A stretch of 64,000 nt of DNA. Origin: CAMPKL01 sp963817465. GTDB taxonomy: Bacteria; Acidobacteriota; Terriglobia; Bryobacterales; UBA6623. This document shows, in pieces, positions 1-9,061 of this stretch; within the stretch, counting starts at the first letter, position 1, and each line of letters starts with the position of its first letter. A program made the position numbers and the translations under genes. The DNA lies in the NCBI GenBank assembly GCA_963817465.1, contig CAWFOP010000009.1, positions 124,001 to 188,000 on the forward strand, in the 5' to 3' direction. The notes below the pieces were generated by a model that was given only the letters and a program-made list of their open reading frames with translations, was not told the origin of the DNA and made no database searches.

Positions 1-641
1 CGGAGAACCGCGCTACGTCCACGCCGTTCTCGATTACGGCGATGCGCGCGTGCGGCGCTCTGGACGCAAGCAAACGCCTCTCACGCTCGCTGCAAACCAA
101 ATGACCGCCGGACCCCGCCAGCAAGCGATCCTCGAAGCGCGCCCACTTTGCAGCGGTCAGCTTCGCATAAAGAGAGCGGACGAAAGTCGCCTCGGCGCTG
201 TACCGAAGAAGCAGTTCGGATTCGATATTGTGCCAGTTGAAGACCGTCGTGGAATTGGGCGACAGTTCTGAGAACAGCCGGTCAAACCGACCTAAGTGCA
301 GCCCATCAACGTGTATCAGATCGTATCGTTGCTCGCGGAGGGCGCGGCCAATGACGGCGGCCATCTCACGAGAGTGGTAGTTGAGGACAGGAAGCGGGAG
401 CGGACCTACCAGGCCGGCCGCGATCTTGGCAAGAGAATACGGCTGCGGCGGAGATACGAATGTCGACCTGACGGCAAAACCTCAACGCATCGCGCGCGGA
501 TTGCTCTTCGACGCCCGAATGGAATCCGATGAAAGTAAGATCGAAACGCTCCGCAAGGGCCTTGGCGAAGTAGTAATCGCGGAGACGCGCGCCGCCGGAG
601 AGCGGCCAGTTCTGGCGCGGCGTGACATACAGAATGCGCAT
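1..641 (-). CDS. Glycosyltransferase, GT4-like N-terminal part (cut by window edge, frameshifted)
   Basis: N-terminal Rossmann half of a family 4-type glycosyltransferase. It opens with the typical MRILYVTPRQNWPLSGG start, in which a beta strand is followed by a glycine-rich turn, and then LRDYYFAKAL. The frame breaks near 450-460: upstream the protein reads to CRQVDIR, and downstream homology resumes one base out of phase as VSPPQPYSLAKIAAG and runs to ENGVDVARFS at the window edge. The offset equals one extra base. The C-terminal nucleotide-sugar domain lies outside the window. The start at 641 is preferred over 671 because the hydrophobic first strand begins there. It is the last of four co-directional genes in the polysaccharide locus. 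The sugar donor and acceptor cannot be told. Confidence 0.8.
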
Positions 642-701
642 CCGAACGCGGCTCAGGCTGACGCCTTTCACCTTTACCCCAATAATAGCTGCCGCCCCGT
701 G

Positions 702-1889
702 CTACACCGGAGAACCTTGCTGCAGACGCCGCCACAGGCGAAGATCCCGGGACTTTTCAAACGGCAGCCGCCCCATCGCGATGTCGATCATGTCGCGAAA
801 GTATTCCGCGAAGGCGGCTTCCGACAAATACTCCAGGGCGGCGGCGCGCGCGTGAGCTCCCATTTCGCGCGCTTCCGTTGGGTCGCTCAAGATCCGCCGC
901 AGCTTCTCCGCGAGGTCTTGGCTGTCGCCGGCTTTCACGATCAAGGCCTCGCGACCGTCGTCCAAGTAGTGGGGGATGCCGTCGACCGCCGCCGCGACGA
1001 TCGGCTTCGCCGCCGTCATCGCCTCGATAACGACCCTGGGCATGCCTTCGGCCCGCGAAGGACAGGCCAGGACGCGGCAAGCTTGGACCATTTTCAGGGC
1101 CTTTGAGTGAAGAACCGGCTTTAAGATCTCGATGCGAGGATCGCCCGCCGCCAGATCTCGAAAATAGCCCTCGTCGTGGCTGTATCCGACGACCGTCAAC
1201 TTCAGATCGGGGAACTCGTCCTCTATGCTCTTAAATGCCTCGATCGCCAAGTCGACGCCCTTCCGATAAAATGGACCGCCGAGTACGAGAATCGCGTTAT
1301 TCGACTCTTCCCCGATTTCAATTGATGAAACCGCCGTGTAGTAGTGGAAGGCGCTTATTTTTTCACGAGGGATATCGACGACATCCCGCAACTGGCCTGG
1401 AAACAGTAGCCTCAGACGATCGGCGGCTCGAGCAATGAAAGGGCTCGTGGTCTTAGAAACGAACAGCTTGATTCGATCCTGACGGCCGGGAATAGCCGAG
1501 TTGTATTGATATGACGTTATCGGATTTGCGGGGAAGTCGACGATGAGAGGAGCGCCGGTCAGAAACCTTAGGAACAGACCGGCGTAGGCTGTTGTGAAAG
1601 GACCGTAGGCGACGATCGCATCCACCCGTTGTTTCGTTCGATGAAGTTTCCATCCGTGAAAGACGTAGAAAGCGAACGTGAGGAACGCCTTGAGCGGGAA
1701 GGGCCAGTGATAGCTTCGCACCCTGTGGTATTCGAAACGCCCGATCTTCGTCGCCGCCTTCTTCTCTCGTTCCCACGTAGGACTCAGGATGTAACCGCTG
1801 AGGCAAGTGGATAGCGATAAGAATTCATTGTCGTTCGGATCGATCGGTACGGGACTGGGAAACAGGCATAGGATGTTGGGATCTTGCAT
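702..1889 (-). CDS. Glycosyltransferase family 4 (GT-B fold)
   Basis: A 395-residue GT-B glycosyltransferase, expected to transfer a nucleotide-activated sugar to a growing polysaccharide on the cytoplasmic face of the membrane. The C-terminal domain starts around residue 205 with GGPFYRKGVDLAIEAF. The E-x7-E donor-binding signature is visible as EGMPRVVIEAM near residue 281. A GGAG-type ribosome site sits about 7 bases before ATG 1889. It lies 60 bases upstream of the next glycosyltransferase, 174 bases downstream of the previous one, and on the same strand. Length and motifs fit the Glycos_transf_1 family; substrate specificity is unknown. Confidence 0.88.
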   Translation of the reverse strand: MQDPNILCLFPSPVPIDPNDNEFLSLSTCLSGYILSPTWEREKKAATKIGRFEYHRVRSYHWPFPLKAFLTFAFYVFHGWKLHRTKQRVDAIVAYGPFTTAYAGLFLRFLTGAPLIVDFPANPITSYQYNSAIPGRQDRIKLFVSKTTSPFIARAADRLRLLFPGQLRDVVDIPREKISAFHYYTAVSSIEIGEESNNAILVLGGPFYRKGVDLAIEAFKSIEDEFPDLKLTVVGYSHDEGYFRDLAAGDPRIEILKPVLHSKALKMVQACRVLACPSRAEGMPRVVIEAMTAAKPIVAAAVDGIPHYLDDGREALIVKAGDSQDLAEKLRRILSDPTEAREMGAHARAAALEYLSEAAFAEYFRDMIDIAMGRLPFEKSRDLRLWRRLQQGSPV

Positions 1890-2063
1890 ATGCTCCAGCC
1901 GCGGTCGAATGCGATCCTAGCTCAAGTCACGGCGCCGGCGCCGAAAAGCCCGCTACGACGGCGCGGAACCCCTAGTGTAACTCGGGTTGAACAGCCGAGC
2001 GCCGCGTTGCCGTGGGCCCGAGAGGATTCGGACCTCCTTATCCTTGGCGTCCGTCCCTGCCTC

Positions 2064-3206
2064 CTAAGACCGAGCTAGGACGGTCCGATAGATGCGCATC
2101 ACCGATTCTCGGTGGACCTCCGGGGTAAAGCGATCCGCCGCCTCTTGCTGCGCTCGAGTCGCCAGTCGGCGCGCGAGGGATTCGTCGGAGAGCATCCGCT
2201 GCAAGGCGTCAGCGAGCGGCTCCGCGCGGCCCGGCGCGACCACCAGCGCACTGACGTTGTCGCTCACTACGTCCGGCACTCCGCCCACGTTCGTCGCGAT
2301 GGAGGGCGTTCCCGCGGCCATGGCCTCCAACAGGACGTTCGGACATCCTTCGCTGAATGACGGCAGGACCATCGCCGTGGCCAGCGCATAAAACGGGCCG
2401 ATGCGTTTGCGGTAACCGGCGAAGACGACTTGCCCGCTGAGTCCCAAGCGGTCGACCATCTCCGAAAGACGAGCCCATTCCGGCCCCTCCCCTACGAACA
2501 CAGCCTTCAGGTCCGGCGCCGTGTTCCGGCCACGTAGAATTTTGAGCGCCTCTAGAAATACGGCGTGTCCCTTTTCTTTGGACATCCGACCCACCGCGAG
2601 AAGAACCTTCTCAGATCCCGTCAAGCCCAACTCCCGCCTCAAGTCGAGAACTTCCTGCGGATCACATGGAGGGATCCCGTCGACGGCGTTGGGCAGAACC
2701 GACGTCTTACTCGATGTGACGCCGATCCGCTGCAGATCGCGCGCAAACGCCGTACACACGGTAACAACCTGATCGGCGTTTCTTAGGGACACCCGATCGA
2801 GCTGGTTGTAGAGCTTCATCTTCACATCGGTCGCGGTGTAGCCGTGATGAAATGCGATCCATTTTGTTGCGGCCGGTCTTGAAATCAGGTTGACCAAGAA
2901 ATGCGATTTTACGCCGTGAGTCTGAATGATGTCGGGTTCGACGTCTTTAACGAGGGTTTCGATCAGTCGCGGAACGCGGAGGTCAAACCGGAAACGCTCG
3001 GGGATGACGAACAGCTTCAATCCCGCATCGGCGACTTCCCGCGCAAAGGCGGTGTCGTTCCGATCTGCTAGCGGCCCGCGGCCGAAAGTCGCGATGTCGA
3101 CGCGAACGGGCTCCTCTCGGTTCGCGGCCGCTAACCGTCCGAATCGCAGAAGGTTCTTGGCGGGTCCTGTAAGCGTCTGCGCTTCAATGAACGCCAGTAT
3201 ACGCAT
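2064..3206 (-). CDS. Glycosyltransferase family 4 (GT-B fold)
   Basis: A 380-residue glycosyltransferase. The N-terminal domain starts MRILAFIEAQTLTGPAKNLL. The C-terminal donor domain has GRMSKEKGHAVFLEAL near residue 206 and the E-x7-E motif EGCPNVLLEAM near residue 285. The stop of the asparagine-synthetase-like gene lies only 11 bases upstream of its start, so the two are very probably co-transcribed. A short inverted repeat overlaps the stop codon on the minus strand. Likely cytoplasmic and acting on a lipid-linked glycan; its donor cannot be predicted. Confidence 0.9.
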   Translation of the reverse strand: MRILAFIEAQTLTGPAKNLLRFGRLAAANREEPVRVDIATFGRGPLADRNDTAFAREVADAGLKLFVIPERFRFDLRVPRLIETLVKDVEPDIIQTHGVKSHFLVNLISRPAATKWIAFHHGYTATDVKMKLYNQLDRVSLRNADQVVTVCTAFARDLQRIGVTSSKTSVLPNAVDGIPPCDPQEVLDLRRELGLTGSEKVLLAVGRMSKEKGHAVFLEALKILRGRNTAPDLKAVFVGEGPEWARLSEMVDRLGLSGQVVFAGYRKRIGPFYALATAMVLPSFSEGCPNVLLEAMAAGTPSIATNVGGVPDVVSDNVSALVVAPGRAEPLADALQRMLSDESLARRLATRAQQEAADRFTPEVHRESVMRIYRTVLARS

Positions 3207-3217
3207 CGACGTGGGTC

Positions 3218-5005
3218 TTACCCAGCGAACTCTTCGGGAGCGGCTTCAACAAGAGCCTTTCCGCTCTCATGTGCACCGCAGATTTGCCAGCAGCGGTTGT
3301 ACTTGACCGCCGCCTCGAACAGGTGGCCACAATCTCGGAGGTGTAATCGGGCCAGCCACAGCGCCCCGTGGAGCCTGCTCCTGCTCAATAGATCGTCGGG
3401 AAAACGGCTCTCTTTTAGAACAGCAATGCCTCCCGCCATTTGCTTCGCTCTCAATGCCGTTCGCCTGGCCACGTCCGGCTCCCACTGGGTCACGGCACTG
3501 GACGGAAGCGGACAGGGCTCGTGATCCGGGTAGGCCTGCCAAGGTATCGATCTGATTTCCTCCCTAAACTCTTCGAACCACATCATATAGAAGTGATGCC
3601 GGAGTCCGTCGTCAATGCGGCCTGAGGCAAAAATGGCGGCCACGTTCGCATCGAAGAACGGAAGCTGATACTCGATGCGCGTCTTGTCGACATTTTCAAA
3701 ATGCCCGGCGAGGTGCCGTCGTTGATCATTTCTAATCAAGAAGTAGTACAATTCCCTTCCGGGATCGTCGCATCGCAGACACTCGAGTTCTTCCAACATG
3801 CCACGCTTCGGCATCTCAATCGCTCGCGCTCGACGCGTTCGAGAAAGAATGCCCGCTCCCACGCTGGTGAACTGTTGCGCGAGAAACTCTTCGACCGCCG
3901 CCTCTCGCCGGCCCGCCCTGAGCGCTTGCACCATCGCTTCGGTCAAATAGACATGGCCGCCAATCACGCTGCCCCCGTCGCCGCCCCAAATGGTTCGGCG
4001 ACGCTCGCCGGCGGAATACGGCTCCGAGTCGCCACGTGCGACCGCAGCGGCGACCAACCTTGGCCAATCCTCGCCCCCGCCTTCCACCGAATTTACCGAT
4101 CGTTCGAAGTGGTTTGTTCCGATGCGATCCGCGGCTTGCCGAGCTAAGCATTCGTCAGCCCAGCCCGCTGGAGAGAAATTGTACGTATTAACTTTAGTTC
4201 CCAATTCCAGCAGCGCCCCGACGACACATCTCGAGTCCAATCCGCCGCTTAGGAAAGCGTTCACGGTGTCGTCAGATCGTAAGCGAAGGCGGACAGCTCT
4301 GCTGAATTCTTCGGAGAGACGCTTGGCTAAAGTCGGGGCAGCCTCGCACGCCGTTTCGATCTCATCCAAACGGAAGTATGCCCTGCTTCGAATGCGCTCA
4401 CCGCGGCCGAAGTCGACAATCTGACCGCCGCTCATTGCCTTCACCTGTCGATACGCGGTTCGCTCTCCAAGAGGAAATCCAAACGCCACCGTTTCGACTA
4501 GGCCTCTTTCGTCGACATCAAGGGCTAGAGAAGGACAATTCTCGATGATCCGAAGAGCCGATGTCACAATGACGGCATCGCCATCAGTCCAATAATACAT
4601 TGGACGAACTCCGAGCTTGTCCGTAAAAATCGAAAGGTTCCCGTCATGAGCGAACACGCCGCAGAACGTGCCTCGTGCGCGCTCTAGGACGCTCCAATCA
4701 TCAGCTTTGAACCGCTCGTGAGCCGCCTGCAGCTCTGCAAGGCGGCTTTCCGTGATGAGCGCGTCCATCTCGTCGCCGTCTAGAATCAACTCGCCGGCTA
4801 AGAGCGACAGGGCGCCTTTGTCGTCGACGAACCCGGGCGATTCGTACGCGCCGGTTTCGACTTTTACGAAATACGAGCTCGGCTGTTCAAATACGTGAAC
4901 AGTGTTCCTCGCGTCTCTCGACGCCGCGGCTCTTACTTCGTCGCAGATCGACCGACGAAGCCGACGTCGGTCGCCTGTTAGAAATAACCCACATATTACA
5001 CTCAT
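3218..5005 (-). CDS. Asparagine-synthetase-like amidotransferase of a polysaccharide locus
   Basis: A 595-residue relative of AsnB with an N-terminal class II glutamine amidotransferase-like domain and a C-terminal ATP-pyrophosphatase domain. The PP-loop SGGLDSR is near residue 251. DKLGVRPMYY matches the DRFGIKPLYY landmark of the family. The chosen ATG at 5005 gives MSVICGLF, which aligns with the MCGI start of AsnB but has no cysteine at position 2, so glutamine hydrolysis by the usual N-terminal nucleophile is doubtful. Related proteins in capsule and exosortase loci are thought to amidate or modify glycans; that role is inference here. First gene of the minus-strand operon. A longer start at 5053 exists but precedes the domain. 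Confidence 0.82.
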   Translation of the reverse strand: MSVICGLFLTGDRRRLRRSICDEVRAAASRDARNTVHVFEQPSSYFVKVETGAYESPGFVDDKGALSLLAGELILDGDEMDALITESRLAELQAAHERFKADDWSVLERARGTFCGVFAHDGNLSIFTDKLGVRPMYYWTDGDAVIVTSALRIIENCPSLALDVDERGLVETVAFGFPLGERTAYRQVKAMSGGQIVDFGRGERIRSRAYFRLDEIETACEAAPTLAKRLSEEFSRAVRLRLRSDDTVNAFLSGGLDSRCVVGALLELGTKVNTYNFSPAGWADECLARQAADRIGTNHFERSVNSVEGGGEDWPRLVAAAVARGDSEPYSAGERRRTIWGGDGGSVIGGHVYLTEAMVQALRAGRREAAVEEFLAQQFTSVGAGILSRTRRARAIEMPKRGMLEELECLRCDDPGRELYYFLIRNDQRRHLAGHFENVDKTRIEYQLPFFDANVAAIFASGRIDDGLRHHFYMMWFEEFREEIRSIPWQAYPDHEPCPLPSSAVTQWEPDVARRTALRAKQMAGGIAVLKESRFPDDLLSRSRLHGALWLARLHLRDCGHLFEAAVKYNRCWQICGAHESGKALVEAAPEEFAG

Positions 5006-5332
5006 TTCAAGTGGCCTGTCCCTTCCCTGAGCGGCGCAATCCAGCATCTGCAAGCCCTAGTCATTTCGATCGCTGGTATTCGGCGCGACCCTGCGCCCGG
5101 CTCAGTCGCTCGACATATCGTACCCGCGGAGCATCTCGAGATCTTGTGAGTCTGCCAATTCGGCTCGATTGTCAATGTGGATGTCTTCTCGCCGGCGGGC
5201 CGCGACCTCGATATGAAGTCGCGTAGCAAAGGGTTCTCATTCGGGAACGGCGCCTCGGTCTGCCCTGGGAGATCCCGCGCCAAGCCGATCGCCGTGCCCG
5301 ACGACGCAGTCCACGGACCGTCACGATTCCGG

Positions 5333-5348
5333 CCACTGTCCACAGTGG
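5333..5348. repeat. Inverted repeat, 7-bp arms, possible operator
   Basis: Perfect palindrome CCACTGT-CC-ACAGTGG in the divergent intergenic region. The two-base spacer is too short for an RNA hairpin loop, which suits a dimeric DNA-binding protein better. No regulator gene is adjacent, so the role is inference. Confidence 0.4.
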
Positions 5349-5383
5349 ACCATAATACACCACGACCCCTAACGAACGGCCCT

Positions 5384-5420
5384 TTGAGACAAGGCTCCGC
5401 GACACCCGGATTTGTCTCAA
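5384..5420. repeat. Inverted repeat, 9-bp perfect arms
   Basis: TTGAGACAA (5384-5392) and TTGTCTCAA (5412-5420) are exact reverse complements separated by 19 bases. It could be an operator pair or a transcript stem upstream of the flippase. No run of T follows, so it is not a classical terminator. Confidence 0.45.
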
Positions 5421-5597
5421 GCCGACACCCGTGCGGCGACCGGCGATGCGGTACACTGGGGGCCAGGAGATCGTAAACGTCCGGCTGCACCGCGTCTGCG
5501 TGAGTTCAGATATCGGTTATGCCCTCCAGAGCACATGGGGTGACAAGTGAATCCTAATGACATTCGCTCTATCCGCACGGTCTTTTTATAGTTCGCT

Positions 5598-7128
5598 GTG
5601 ACGCGAGCTCCTCTCAGTCTCGCCGTAGCCGCTAACATTGCCTCCCACGCGGTCGCGGTCGTCCTCAGCTTTGTCATTTCTCCGATGCTCGTCCGCGGTC
5701 TTGGAGTGGACCGCTACGGCGCTTGGGCGATGGTCGGGGAAATCTTCGCCTACTACGTTCTTCTCGATTTCGGACTTAGAAGCGCTGTCGCCCATTACAC
5801 GGCACGATACTTTGCGCAGCAGCGAAGATTCTCGTGCGATAAACAGCCTGGCGACGGCTTTTTGGGTTCTATTGCTTCTCGGCGCGGTCGGCGGGCTTGC
5901 CGGCGTGGGTTTTGCTTACATCGCCCCGGACCTGTTCTCCATCGGCGAGATCCCGCGGGCCGAGTTCTCGCTGGCGATGAGCATCATGGCGGCTAACGTC
6001 GCCTTCGACCTTCCGATGCAGGTCTTCGCCGGCGCCCTTGTCGGCCGTCAACGCCTGGATCTCACGAACCTCGCGGAAATCGGAGCTCAGTTGGTCAGCG
6101 CCGCGGCTATCTTAGTCGTCCTGCATGGAGGCGGCTTGTTGGTAGCGGTGAGCATTGCGCAAGGGAGCGGCCGCGTGCTTCGCTGGATCGCCCTGCTTGT
6201 CGCGGCCAAGCGCTGCGTTCCGGGCTTCTCTGTTTCCCCTCGCTACTTCTCGCGAATTGAGCTGGACTCTCTGGTTGGGATCGGCAGCCGCAAGATCGTC
6301 ATGGACATCGCCGGGCTGGTTTCGAACCGTGCGGATCTGCTCGTGACGAGTTCCTTTTTGGGGCTGCAATGGACCGGGTACTATAACCTGGGGCGCGCCC
6401 TCGCTAATGCCGTAAGGTCCGCCAATTCCGCTCTCGGGTTGGCTTTTACTCCGCGACTGACGGAATTGCACGCAAAGTCAGCGACGGAAGAATTGCACCG
6501 ATCCTTCTTGTTTCTAACATCCTTATCTGCAGTATTTTCTTGGGTGTCGGCCGCCTGCGTCATTTTTTTTGCGCAGCCGTTTATCAGGCTTTGGGTCGGA
6601 TCGCAATTCTTAGCGGGGCCTGTCGCCATGCGAACCGATACGGTGGCTATCATCCTCATGCTGGCTGCGCTGCCGCGAATGATCCAGAGCAGTTCATGGC
6701 AACTCGTATTCGCCTCCGGACAGCTTTCTTACCTAGCGCGGCTGGAAGTGATGAGTGCGATTGTCAATTTGGTCCTAAGCCTGATCTTGGTGCGCCCTTT
6801 GGGCCTGGCCGGAGTTGCCCTCGGAACGTTGATCCCGAGCATCCTGTTTACCGGCGTCTTGCTTCCCATTCATATATCGAAGGAGTTTGGCATCAACCGG
6901 AGCGAATGGGCGCCTCGAGTCGTGCTGCGGCCGCTGGCGGCCGCGGCGGTGACGGCCGGGGCAATCCTATTCATGCGCTGGGTTCGGGAGCCGGCTTCAT
7001 GGCCGGTGATGGCCGTTGAGTGCGCAATGACATCGGTCATCGCCGCGTTCTTGACCTTCTACGGAGGATTGGATCGGTCAGGGCGAAATGAGGCGCTTCG
7101 GCGCATCCGGAGCCTCTCCCTGCGGTAG
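5598..7128 (+). CDS. Wzx-type polysaccharide flippase (MATE/MVF superfamily), frameshifted
   Basis: Multi-pass membrane protein of about 509 residues that would flip lipid-linked oligosaccharide across the inner membrane. The first part (LAVAANIASHAVAVVLSFVI, then GLGVDRYGAWAM) reads from GTG 5598. The frame breaks between about 5812 and 5832 and continues as EDSRAINSLATAFW through more than ten hydrophobic segments to 7128. Total length is 3n+1, so one extra base explains it; a TTT or CAGCAG run lies at the spot. The N-terminal signature and length fit Polysacc_synt proteins. It diverges from the glycosyltransferase operon and completes a Wzx-type export pathway. No Wzy polymerase or ligase is in the window. 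Confidence 0.83.
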
Positions 7129-7223
7129 GCCCGGGCGTCAAAGTCTTGTAGCGCCCCTGATGCGGCCATGGGGGGCAATCGAAGCGAAAGCTCAGAAGCG
7201 ACGGCGCCAAGTCGCCGGAGGAA

Positions 7224-7300
7224 TGGTCGGGGCGCGGGGATTCGAACCCCGGACCTCCTGCTCCCGAAGCAGGCGCGCTACCAGGCTGCGCTACGCCCCG
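7224..7300 (-). tRNA. tRNA-Pro(CGG)
   Basis: A complete 77-base cloverleaf on the minus strand. The acceptor arms CGGGGCG and CGCCCCG pair fully, with discriminator A and an encoded CCA (7224-7226). The D arm is GCGC/GCGC. The anticodon stem CCTGC/GCAGG encloses TTCGGGA, giving anticodon CGG. The T arm is CGGGG-TTCGAAT-CCCCG. The translation of the opposite strand gives the RGFEPRTSC artefact typical of tRNA genes. Its 3' end faces the polysaccharide locus. Confidence 0.97.
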
Positions 7301-7346
7301 ACGGTTTTGACAAGGGAGCTACACCGAGTGTATCTGATCGGAGACG

Positions 7347-7772
7347 CTAGCGCCATGAGGCGCCCCGCTCCTTGAGAAAGTCGACCACGGGGCGATGGCC
7401 GCCCCGCGCCGCAAAGGCGATGACGGGCTGGTCCTCGCGGCCGTGACGGGCGTTGACGTCGGCGCCGCGCTCGACGAGCAATCGAACGATTTCGAGGTGA
7501 CCTCGATCGGCGGCCAAAATCAACGGGGTCGCGCCCTCATACTGGCTCACGTTCACATCCGCGCCGCCCTCGAGCAAGGCGTGGCAGACTTCGACGTGTC
7601 CGCCGCTCGCCGCCCAGGTCAACGCCGTGTCGTCCCAATCGTCGCGCGCGTCGGGATTGACCCCTTTCGCCAGCCAGCCGCGGACCTCGTCGACGTCGCC
7701 GCGTTTAGCGGCGTCGAACCAAGCTGGGTCCGTATAGCGACCGAGGATCTTCTTGAAAGTCGTCAGCACCAA
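7347..7772 (-). CDS. Ankyrin-repeat protein
   Basis: About 140 residues made almost entirely of ankyrin repeats: WFDAAKRGDVDEVRGWLAKG, then TALTWAASGGHVEVCHALL, TPLILAADRGHLEIVRLL and a last degenerate VIAFAARGGHRPVVDFL. Each carries the ADVN-type turn. The repeats serve protein-protein binding; the partner is unknown. An ATG at 7970 or 7925 would overlap the divergent enolase gene by over 90 bases, so a TTG/GTG start near 7769-7772 is preferred, after a short hydrophobic stretch that may be a membrane or signal segment. The exact start is uncertain. Confidence 0.75.
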   Translation of the reverse strand: MVLTTFKKILGRYTDPAWFDAAKRGDVDEVRGWLAKGVNPDARDDWDDTALTWAASGGHVEVCHALLEGGADVNVSQYEGATPLILAADRGHLEIVRLLVERGADVNARHGREDQPVIAFAARGGHRPVVDFLKERGASWR

Positions 7773-7827
7773 GCCACAGCCTACCAGGATGGAGCGAGTG
7801 ATAGCATAGTGGCGCTTCAACGACCTT

Positions 7828-9042
7828 ATGCCTTCCACCCATCGACGCAGCTTCCTCAAGACGATCGGGGGCGCCGCGCTGGTAACCGCCTCCGCGGCGA
7901 CGCCGCAGCAGAAGATCGTGTCCATTGAGGCGATTCCGATCAGCCTCCGTCCCGGCAATTCACAGGGCAAGTTGCCGACGTTCTCCGGGCCCTACGATCC
8001 CAGACGTTGGCGCTACACCGGTCCCTTCGCTCAGCTTGCCGGGGCGATTATCGTCATCGTCAAGACCGACCAGGGCGTCACCGGGTTCGGGATGGGCGCG
8101 GGCGGCGCCGTCGCCCGCGAGATCATCCACGGCCATCTGCGCAACCTCCTGATCGGGTCGAATGCGCTCGACGTCGAGCTGCTGTGGGACCAGATGTACT
8201 CCTCCGGCAACGCTTACGGGCGACGCGGCGTCTTCGTGATGGCGCTCAGCGGCGTCGATAACGCATTGTGGGACATCCTAGGAAAGGCGACCGGCGAGCC
8301 GATCCACCGCCTGCTCGGAGGATCGACGAAGGAGAAGGCGCCGTCGTACTTCACCAGCGCCGATCCCGAAACGGGCCTCGAGCTCGGCTTCGAACACTTC
8401 AAGATGCCGGCGAGCATCCTGGGCGACCGGCGCGAAGGGCGCGAGCGTATGGCCAAGACCGTCGACGCGCTTCGCGAAGTGCGCCAACAGATCGGCCCCG
8501 AACGCAGCTTGATGATCGACTGCAGCTCGCGCTGGGACGATGTCCCTTACACGAAGGAGATGGCGCGCCGCCTAGAGGATCTGAATCTCTATTTTATCGA
8601 GGAGCCCTTGCAGCCCGACGATATCCTAGGCTACGCGCAGCTTGTCCGCGAGATCGACTCAACACTGATCGCCAGCGGCGAGCACGAGTACACGCAATAC
8701 GGCTTCGAGCTGCTGCTCGAGCACAAGGCGGTCCAAGTCGTGCAGCCCGACGTCACTTGGTGCGGCGGGGTGACTGCGCTGCGGAAAATCGCCGTGATGG
8801 CCGGGGAGCGCGGACTGGCGTTCATTCCGCACCGGGGCGGCAGCATCTGGGGCCTGCCGCTCGTGCTCTCCACGCCGCACGCGCCGTTGGCCGAGAGCTT
8901 CGGTACGGGCGACCCGAACGCTAACGACTTGATGCTTGCCATGAGCTCTCGCTTCGAGGACGGCCACTACTTTCCGTCAGACCAGCCCGGCTTCGGCGGC
9001 GATTTGACCGAGGGACTGATCCGCAAGCACGCTGTGGCTTGA
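7828..9042 (+). CDS. Tat-exported enolase-superfamily dehydratase (L-rhamnonate dehydratase-like)
   Basis: A 404-residue member of the mandelate racemase/muconate-lactonizing branch. The N terminus RRSFLKTIGGAAL is a twin-arginine signal, which is unusual for an enzyme of a normally cytoplasmic sugar-acid pathway. Metal-binding and catalytic landmarks are visible: MIDCSSRW, FIEEPLQPDD, then SGEHEYTQYGF and QPDVTWCGGVT. The last two are typical of L-rhamnonate dehydratases, which remove water from L-rhamnonate to give the 2-keto-3-deoxy acid. It may act on another acid sugar. It is followed 19 bases later by the M20 hydrolase and starts a co-directional set of four genes. Confidence 0.85.
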   Translation: MPSTHRRSFLKTIGGAALVTASAATPQQKIVSIEAIPISLRPGNSQGKLPTFSGPYDPRRWRYTGPFAQLAGAIIVIVKTDQGVTGFGMGAGGAVAREIIHGHLRNLLIGSNALDVELLWDQMYSSGNAYGRRGVFVMALSGVDNALWDILGKATGEPIHRLLGGSTKEKAPSYFTSADPETGLELGFEHFKMPASILGDRREGRERMAKTVDALREVRQQIGPERSLMIDCSSRWDDVPYTKEMARRLEDLNLYFIEEPLQPDDILGYAQLVREIDSTLIASGEHEYTQYGFELLLEHKAVQVVQPDVTWCGGVTALRKIAVMAGERGLAFIPHRGGSIWGLPLVLSTPHAPLAESFGTGDPNANDLMLAMSSRFEDGHYFPSDQPGFGGDLTEGLIRKHAVA

Positions 9043-9061
9043 TACTGAGTAGGGGAGAGTT

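Larger units (their letters stand above)
5006..5597. other. Intergenic region between divergent polysaccharide genes
   Basis: About 590 bases without a convincing gene, separating the minus-strand glycosyltransferase operon from the plus-strand flippase. A 162-codon minus-strand reading frame covers most of it, but its translation is low-complexity and matches no fold I recognise. The region holds two inverted repeats (5333-5348 and 5384-5420) and, near 5587-5592, a TATAGT hexamer directly before the flippase start. It probably carries the promoters for both transcription units. Confidence 0.6.

Noticed and set aside
2019..2040. A working tRNA gene on the minus strand (T-arm-like hairpin with 7-base loop)
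   Set aside because: No matching acceptor strand, D arm or anticodon arm within 100 bases, and no CCA; kept only as a possible tRNA relic.
5002..5490. 162-codon minus-strand reading frame upstream of the asparagine-synthetase-like gene
   Set aside because: Composition is random-looking, no ribosome site, and it ends inside the next gene; most likely chance in GC-rich DNA.
7088..7375. 95-codon plus-strand reading frame over the tRNA
   Set aside because: Its translation carries the RGFEPRTSC string that comes from reading a tRNA backwards.
8268..8924. 218-codon frame inside the enolase gene
   Set aside because: Arginine-rich shadow of a well-supported gene in another frame.
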